Source of the DNA: Artemia franciscana
Lineage: Eukaryota > Arthropoda > Branchiopoda > Anostraca > Artemiidae
Length of the DNA stretch: 64,000 nucleotides
Reading direction: 5' to 3'
NCBI RefSeq assembly: GCF_032884065.1
Contig: NC_088881.1
Location: 3,344,001 to 3,408,000 of the forward strand
Numbering within the stretch: position 1 is the first letter of the stretch; each line of letters starts with the position of its first letter. Positions 57,545 to 64,000 of this stretch are shown here, one piece after another. Made by a program: the position numbers and the translations under genes. The notes below the pieces were generated by a model. That model searched no databases. It was not told the DNA's origin and saw only the letters and a program-made list of their open reading frames with translations.

Positions 57545-57700
57545 ATTTTAGCTTTACATCTATTTTCAATATTTGTCTATTACCGACGGTAAAAAGCGAA
57601 ACATCAGAATCAAACCGATCACTACAAGGTCGAGTTTGATGTTCAACCCTCCGAGCTAGCCGGGTGTGGCCTTTGGTTGTATTCATACTCTTGGTGTATT
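57545..57700 (-). repeat. tRNA-like SINE head (weak)
   Basis: The minus strand has CGGCTAGCTCGGAGGGTTGA (A-box-like) and GATCGGTTTGATTCTGATG (B-box-like), spaced as in a tRNA. The 69-codon minus-strand open frame covering it ends near a GAG|GTAAGC donor-like site. Without homology or a matching phase I do not call it a PLXDC exon. Confidence 0.4.
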
Positions 57701-59830
57701 CATGCATATAACTAAATGGTTTCCCATGAGCAGTCTTTTCCAGAGTTAAAGAATTATTAAGAGTTAAAGAATATTATTTATTTATTATATTATTTATAAT
57801 AGGTTATATTTTATTACATAACATTTCGTTCAGCATAATCACTTAGACTTACATTAAGGATACATATAGAACAAATAATCAAAATGCTATTCCACACTTT
57901 TTTTATATACTCATCAGCGTGAAAATTTTTCAATTAAATTTGGAGTTGCAATTTGTAGAATCTCTTTCTAATTTGCATAGTCATAATTGGCTGACTATGT
58001 CATAATCATAACCATAGACATAAGCTCTTGGGGTCAAGTGGATGGATTTATTAAATTCGATTGTCAATAACAAATAGCACGCAAAAATTGGCGATAACCC
58101 CCCAAGAGCCTCAACTCAATGGCTAGGTTGTTGAGGATTGATTTAATGAATTAAACAGCCCATATAAATCAAAACCAGACATTAAGACAGAATTTACATT
58201 ATCACTATTCAGTTCCAACAGGATCTGAATAGATCGGCACTATTCATAATGCTGATCTATTCAATAATAGATCGGCAATAATTCAATAATAGATCGAATA
58301 GTTGGATAATTCCAACAGGAATTACCACTATTCAGTTCCAACAGTTAAATCAATACAGTTTAGATTCGTTCAATCTATTTTCTTTATTCATATCTTACCT
58401 ACGAGGCAAGTACCCATTCAGCATTGAAAAAAACTATTGAAGTTAAGGAGCCCTCCTATGGCACCGTTACGATCCCCTGCAAGATTTTTTATCCTCAGCC
58501 CCCTAGGTTTTAACAGTATCCTTTTTGGGTATTTTCATTCAAAATGGCTTTTTAGGTTCTTCCCTAAAAGAATTAAAAAATGACCCCCTCCCTCCAGATT
58601 TGAAACAAGCATTGTCGTAACCCCCCCCCCTAACTTCCGTGAATTGGCGCCACTGCTCCACTGCAAGTAATTTGAATAGATCGGCACTTGAATGAGATTT
58701 TGACATACTGCCACAGTCCCAAAACCAGATAATGAAGTTGCAAACTTTAATCCCAAACAGAAACGATGGCAGCACTTTCGAACCGTAAGAAAAATGCTCC
58801 TTTTTGAAACTATAAATTCTTCTATTGAATATTCTAAGAAAATATTGTGGCGTCGAGGCCAGGGGATCATCATATATCTAAAGAACTTTTAGATTTTAGT
58901 TAAACTTCGAATTAAAAGTGCTGCCATCTATCTTGCCTGCTTAAACAGATCTTTCCACTCGAAAGCGAAAACGTGCTTGATACAACAGAAGTTGGTCGGA
59001 ACAAAATATATAAAAAACATACTAATACATATTATATAAAAATATATAAAAAATATAAAAATTCACTTCAGCTCTGATATTGTAGGATCTGGCTCAAAAA
59101 TAAGCGAAACAACAACAACCTTTTTTTTTGTTTTTGTGTACATACGGGTATTTAAAATGTACATATTGTACAAAATGCACGCTTTACAAGTGCATTGTAA
59201 AGTGTATGAAATGTACATATTTTAAGGTATATCTTCCAATATAAACAAGCAATTTTGCGACAAACCTGCATTAGTAACTTCCACCAAGAAGACAAAAGAC
59301 TTATATTATTAGATTATATTATTATATTCATTATTATTATTATATTAGTATTATTATATTAGATTCATTAGTCTCAGATCGATGCATTCACAGAACCAGA
59401 ATTATTAAATTACTTAGATACTTTACTTCTTAGATACTTAATACCTAGATATATAATACCTAGATACCCTTCTTAAAGAAAATTACTTAGATACTTTAAT
59501 TCTTAGATAATTATATAGATACTTATAATACTTAGATACTCTTCTTAAAGAAGTGTCTCTACATACTCAAGCATAGCTTGTCCTCTTTTTTAAGCGGTTT
59601 TAAATCATTTTCCAATGTATTTTGGATCTGAAGAATTCTGTGGAAGAGGATTTTAAAATCTAATCCGTAATTAAAATTAAAGTACAAATAAATTCAATTA
59701 AAATCCAAATTTCAAATTCTATCCATAGACAGAACAGAATCCAGCTATAGAGCAATGGCATAATTTTTGTCTTGCCTTAATATATTAAAACCATTGAAAA
59801 GCGAAAAAATGACATACTAAAACCTGGACA
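57701..59830. other. Intron sequence, no gene
   Basis: It has local repeats of ATTCAGTTCCAACAG and AATAGATCGGCA-type words (58195-58345), and TTAGATACTTxxATxCxTAGAT words at 59400-59560. A region near 58440-58860 resembles one unit of the 35.6-39.8-kb arrays in composition. No exon was recognised. Confidence 0.5.
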
Positions 59831-59843
59831 TTGTATATAAACA

Positions 59844-60029
59844 AGGTCGTATCCAGGGGGGGGGGGGAGGTTGCCCCCCCCCGAAATATTTGTCCGGCTC
59901 TGAAAAAACGTAACAAAATGAATACGAACAAATTTTTAATTGATTTTCATTTTATTTTTGTAGTCCCCCCCCCCCGAAAAAAAATATTTTGTAAACCCCC
60001 ACCCAAAAAAAACATACTGGGTACGGCCC
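59844..60029. mobile_element. Small inverted-repeat element with 12-bp flanking duplication
   Basis: The ends AGGTCGTATCCAGGGG and ACTGGGTACGGCCC are inverted. The interior contains TCCGGCTCTGAAAAAACGTA. TGTATATAAACA occurs on both sides (59832-59843 and 60030-60041). Confidence 0.8.
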
Positions 60030-60041
60030 TGTATATAAACA

Positions 60042-60620
60042 ATATAACCTTATGACAATATAACAATATAAACCTTACAATATAACAATATAACTGTATA
60101 TAAACCTTATACATTAAATGAGATATGATATGGGAAACAATATATGATATATAATGAATGAGAAACAATAAATGAGAAACAAATAAAAAGAAAAGAAAAT
60201 ACACGAAATATGATAGGAGAAATAGAATATGAAACATAATAAATAAGAAACAGATAATTAAAATAATAAACATTACTCAAATTATTTATATAGATAATAA
60301 TTATAAAAATAGTGTGTTTTATATTTATCTTTATCATAAAATTTATACTATTACAATACAGACAATAATTAAACTAGTCTACCAACATTCAACACCTTGG
60401 CAGGCGACATTCCAGATATAAATGCATATTATTATCATTATGAATTTGTTGTTATTGGTTGTTTTTCTTTTTGGGGGGGATATCTTGTCATGGGTCTTGA
60501 CTTCCCTCTTGTTGTCTCATTGCTGGTTGAAAAAAAAAGAATACACGAGATATGTTAGGAGAAATAATATTAGGAGAAAATGAAACATAATAAATATATA
60601 AAACTAATGGTTAAGATCTT
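60042..60620. other. AT-rich intron sequence
   Basis: AATATAACAATATAAACC and GAGAAACAATAAATGAGAAA low-complexity words dominate. Phe/Ile/Tyr-rich open frames read from it are artefacts. Confidence 0.65.
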
Positions 60621-60622
60621 AC

Positions 60623-60751
60623 AGCCGTTTTCCTGTGTGCACCGGGCAGTACAGTGTGGGATTCAGGGTCCTTTGTCAGGTCTAACCAATATTCTTTCCA
60701 TGTCCCTGAGACCTCAGGATAAAAGGAGCTGTTATAATACATATGAGTATC
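60623..60751 (-). CDS. PLXDC: PLXDC exon A: start of conserved ectodomain
   Basis: This is the first recognised coding exon, 129 bases or 43 codons, phase 0 at both ends. The acceptor is a long T tract ending in CAG directly before the codons for DTHMYYNSSFY. The donor is GCT|GTAAGA. The peptide runs from DTHMYYNSSFY through YWLDLTKDP to the end of an AHRKTA motif. This matches the family stretch just before the FPFYGH block, where homologues carry a D-H-YY-N segment, a W-D/N-L segment and a conserved S/A-HR motif. One N-glycosylation sequon (NSS) is visible. It joins in frame to 55293-55573. The exon or exons with the signal peptide must lie at higher coordinates and were not found with confidence. 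Confidence 0.92.
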
Positions 60752-61214
60752 CTGAAAAAAATACATGTATTTGTGATCCAATAGGAGAGGCACCCGCATA
60801 GGCAAATAAATAATAGGCAAACAAATAATAAAAACACTATAAATAGCAATATTCCTATGCTCACAAACATCTAGATGGGGTACCGACATATGTACAAGCA
60901 TAAAACACATTTAAATCCATTTTTCAGTATAAGTCCAACTTTCCAATATATTTGCCACTCTCCCGACGTACTATCCAATATATTTCTCAACTATCAAATA
61001 TATTGTAAAATTTTCTATTATAATGGAAATTTTCCATTATAATGGAAGAGCCTAGCGTGCTGAACCTGAAAGAACCTCAACATAACTATTCCATTTTACT
61101 TCAATGCTTTGAAGGCCGAACGCAAAGAGCAATGTATAAGATATAATGGATGACAACTAAAAATAGAAAAAAAGAAACGACATATGATATTAGAAGCAAA
61201 TGAAAAAGGGAGGT

Positions 61215-62050
61215 CAAGTTTGTCTACTGGGAAACAGAACGCCTTCTGAATTTGGTCAGTAAAAGTATAAGGTAATTAGGAAAACTTCAGTTGTTTAAAC
61301 TTTCTGTTAACATTGGTTCCACATTGGGCTGAATAAGAAATTAAAACTCAAGTTTGTACAGTACGGGAAAAAACTCATTTAACATTACTCAGCAAAATTA
61401 TAAGTTTAGTTTTTTTTTTTAAACAACAATCTAGTTTTTTAACCTCTTTGCTAACAGTATCCTTGCATTAGGCTAAATAAGAAAATAATGAGAACGGACA
61501 CTCGGGTTTCCCTTCTAGGAAATAAAACACCATCTACTGTTACTCAGTATAATTATACGGATAATTGCAGAAAACAAAATCCATTATTTTTTTATCTCTG
61601 TTAGCATTTGCCTGCATTGAGCAGAATAAGAACCTACTGAGAAAGGAAACTTAAGTCTGTCTTCTAGGAAACAAAACGCCATCTACCGTTACTTGGAAAA
61701 TCTATAAGATTAAAATAAAAATAAAACTTTTTTTTTATCTCTTAGTAAACATTTACCCTGCATTGGACTGATTGAGAAAACAATAAGAAAGTCTTGTGTT
61801 GTAGGAAAAAGAAATACCATCTAATGACGCTTCGTGAAATTCTGAGCTTAATTATGAAAATAAAAAAATTATTTTTCTAACTTCAGTTTCCCCTGCACTG
61901 GACTAAATAAGAAAACAATTAGAAAGAAAATTCCGGGCTGTATTATAGGGGGGGAAATTCCATCAAGAGTTACTCACTGAAATTATACCGGTAATTTAAA
62001 AAAATTCAGTTTTTTTATCTCCTTTCTCACACTTCTTCTACATGGAATTG
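61215..62050. repeat. Tandem array, units near 145 bp
   Basis: GCATTGGACTGAATAAGAAA-type landmarks lie near 61325, 61464, 61616, 61761 and 61898, with a weaker one at 62043. Units include TTCTAGGAAAxAAAxxCCAT, ATCTACxGTTACTC and TTTTTTATCTC. Confidence 0.85.
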
Positions 62051-62059
62051 AATATTAAA

Positions 62060-62790
62060 AAATCCCTTGGCTAAAGGGTAGCCTACAGAAGGTATACTTG
62101 TATATTTTTTTTTAAACTAGCCTATGTTCCACTTGCTAAATTAACATTAACTATTCTTTTTGTTCTGTACTTTCTTGTTAAGTTTATTAATTCTAGTTCT
62201 CTGTATGTTCTGTTGATCTCAGAAGCGGCTGCAATTTAGCCCTTTTGAGAAAACTACTTTCTTTGGTCTTAGTCATAATCATTTACTTTATGATGAATAC
62301 ATTTTAGTTACATTGTCAGAAAACACATAAAACCCACGCAAAAAAAGAAGAAGAAGAACGAAAACACTTGACAGGGGCCGCAAGTCCCTAAATAAGGGTA
62401 AACAAATGGGCAAAATAAGCAAAAACTGCCATCTAAAGACGTCAACTACATCAAAGGCCACCTTGACATGAGTAAACGAAAATAAACCGAACAAAGCAAA
62501 TTTTATGTTTTAATCATATCTTATTAAAGGTTAATAAATAGTATTTTACATTTTGTTAATATTTTCTAATACTTGCTTTAATTTTTTAAAAAATTTCTTA
62601 AATTTTAAATCTTGAAGGCTTTTTTTTTGCTTTTTTCTGTAAACTATGTTTCTATTAATTTTCTATATATTTCCTTAACATTTCTTTTCCTTCTATTTTT
62701 TCAATTTATCGTTTTATTTAGTTATAACAAAATGATTTAAGAGCCGCCTTAAAGCTGACCTTATGAGGTTGAGAATTAAACGAAGTATTT
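62060..62790. other. No recognised feature
   Basis: AT-rich sequence upstream of the last PLXDC exon found. No repeat family or convincing exon. Confidence 0.5.
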
Positions 62791-62795
62791 ACCTC

Positions 62796-62861
62796 TTCAA
62801 AAAATACAAGATTGACACACATGTGCGGAAGAAGAAAAGACACAATGTAAGTGGGGTACTG
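62796..62861 (-). CDS. Candidate upstream PLXDC exon (weak)
   Basis: On the minus strand, TTGGCTTCAG precedes 66 bases that read YPTYIVSFLLPHMCVNLVFF plus EE and end at GAAGAG|GTAAAT. Both ends are phase 0, which would fit exon A (60623-60751). A T tract lies about 20 bases before the acceptor. Homologues have acidic residues just before the D-H-YY motif, but this hydrophobic peptide itself shows no similarity I can name. It could be a pseudo-exon. Confidence 0.2.
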
Positions 62862-63599
62862 AAGCCAACTCAAACAGGTTAAAAAAAAATTAATTAAATA
62901 AAAACAGATATCTTAATTTTCAATTGGAAAATGAAAATAAATGTTCTTCAATGTTTTCTTCCTTGAATTAAACTGAGACTGATCAACTGGAATTATGTCT
63001 TTCTAGTCGAAATTTGGGACTTCTGAAACCAAAAACCCTTTTGCCCCAATATGTCGAACATATGACATATGGCGAAAAATGGAACCATCTGAGGCGCATA
63101 AAGCATCGACGAAGCAAGGTATATCCAACGAGGACATCTTCCCATTAGGGTTTGAGTGATATATATGTATTACGGTGAAAGACCAAAATCTAGCCTTTCA
63201 TATTATAGGCAAAAGTACTCTTTATTTTGCGCATTCTGCTTTTCTAGGTACTCTCCCACCACCCCTACAGCAGTTTTTTTCATGGACAGGCTCAGGTATG
63301 TACTATTCTTCTTTACGTAATTCTTCTCGACGATTTATTTTACCAAAACGATCTTTTACAGCAGCCTAGAGGTCTCCAGTATATCAATCAATTCTATTAT
63401 GGAACTCATCCCTTCGGATGTCCCTCCTTTTCTTTCTGCAAAGGCATTATTTCGTCGGGTCTTTCCAATTCAATAATTTTTCTCTCTCTTTATTAATCCT
63501 TTCCTAATTTGTATGTCTCTTCTCTTCTTTTAAAATCATTTTTAGCTATATGTTAAATCTCCTTCTAAATCTTCTCTCTGTTAAATATCTTATTTATTC

Positions 63600-63636
63600 A
63601 ATGTCCTTGTCTTGTTCCAGTGTTTTTTGTTTTTTT

Positions 63637-63714
<78 letters not shown>

Positions 63715-63830
63715 TTTAATTCTTGTTCTCTGTGGTCCATTACAAGCAAAGCTTCTTGGGCCTAGTAACCACTTTACTTTTGTAATAGTTTTTTTCTTTT
63801 AGTATCAATAAATTGATTGATTGATTGGCG
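63600..63830. repeat. (TA)n microsatellite and possible LINE 3' tail
   Basis: A (TA)n tract at about 63640-63711 is followed by a segment ending TCAATAAATTGATTGATTGATTGG. Tails of ATTG repeats are common at LINE (CR1/L2-type) 3' ends. No coding part is adjacent on the plus strand. Confidence 0.5.
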
Positions 63831-63834
63831 AATA

Positions 63835-64000
63835 TCGACATTCATCGGTGAATGTCAACATATACATAGGCGCTTGGTGTATGTCCGAAATGTCAGTTAA
63901 ATATCCTTATTTCTGACTTACACCGGTGAATGTCGACATTCACTATGCACTGATGGTGGATGTTGAGTATTTCTGAGATTTTTTATATTCACTATGCACT
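63835..64000. repeat. Short palindromic repeats of GAATGTCGACATTC
   Basis: GAATATCGACATTCATCGGTGAATGTCAACAT and CCGGTGAATGTCGACATTCACTATGCACT contain overlapping inverted copies. CACTATGCACT occurs twice, and the window ends in the second. Confidence 0.65.

Larger units (their letters stand above)
28242..60751 (-). other. PLXDC: PLXDC-family gene locus (seven coding exons found, both ends incomplete)
   Basis: This is a minus-strand gene for a single-pass membrane protein of the plexin-domain-containing (PLXDC1/2, TEM7/TEM7R) family. The exons total 129+281+122+161+131+182+131 = 1137 bases. Exit phases run 0, 2, 1, 0, 2, 1, 0 and each matches the entry phase of the next exon. All six introns are GT-AG, with lengths of about 5.05, 4.24, 5.93, 4.53, 8.27 and 3.36 kb. 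Domain order is the conserved extracellular beta domain (residues about 1-195 of the recovered part), PSI domain (about 210-260), Thr-rich stalk (275-335), membrane helix (about 344-366) and the start of a cytoplasmic tail. In vertebrates these proteins are cell-surface receptors reported to bind PEDF, nidogen and cortactin. Function in this organism is inferred from family only. The N-terminal signal exon(s) and final exon were not identified. Introns are full of mobile elements. Confidence 0.93.

Noticed and set aside
57498..57707. Additional PLXDC exon between exons A and B
   Set aside because: Exons A and B already join in phase 0 and in family order. This segment has tRNA-like boxes and no family similarity.

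Overview
This is AT-rich eukaryotic nuclear DNA, most likely from an arthropod. I base that on intron-rich gene structure, TTAGG-like motifs, and an arthropod-like juxtamembrane sequence in the one host gene. The species cannot be fixed from the sequence. I see no bacterial operon, CRISPR array, rRNA gene or virus. Most of the 64 kb is transposable-element sequence and local tandem repeats. Most open frames longer than 60 codons are chance readings of repeats.

The one host gene I can support lies on the minus strand, spread from 60751 down to 28242. It is a plexin-domain-containing transmembrane protein of the PLXDC1/PLXDC2 (TEM7/TEM7R) family. Seven coding exons were found by reading both strands: 60623-60751, 55293-55573, 50936-51057, 44845-45005, 40183-40313, 31731-31912 and 28242-28372. 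All six introns between them are GT-AG, every exon phase joins its neighbour, and together they give 1137 coding bases (379 residues). These hold the conserved extracellular beta domain, a cysteine-rich PSI domain, a Thr-rich stalk and one membrane helix. The signal-peptide exon(s) and the last cytoplasmic exon were not identified.

Region 1-28 kb, beyond the last exon found, is a repeat landscape. It holds a satellite-like array (about 650-3110), a composite repeat carrying tRNA-Glu-like pseudogenes, and two long elements (P1 and P2) built from a tandem core, a GACA microsatellite and a terminal hairpin. It also holds two 'S' elements, a broken Helitron with one P element apparently nested inside it, tRNA-derived SINEs, a small inverted-repeat element and several minisatellites. 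Region 28-64 kb holds the gene. Its introns (3.4 to 8.3 kb) contain LINE fragments in both orientations, a second Helitron, a large diverged array (35.6-39.8 kb), a third P element, the longest S element with a 300-bp palindrome, SINE pieces and many minisatellites.

The most interesting thread is the P and S families. Both end in a hairpin with an 8-bp stem and a 4-nt loop, and the S element core module matches the unit of the tandem arrays. This resembles Helentron-derived (HINE/DINE/pearl-like) non-autonomous elements that seed satellites. That interpretation is an inference and needs database and copy-number checks.
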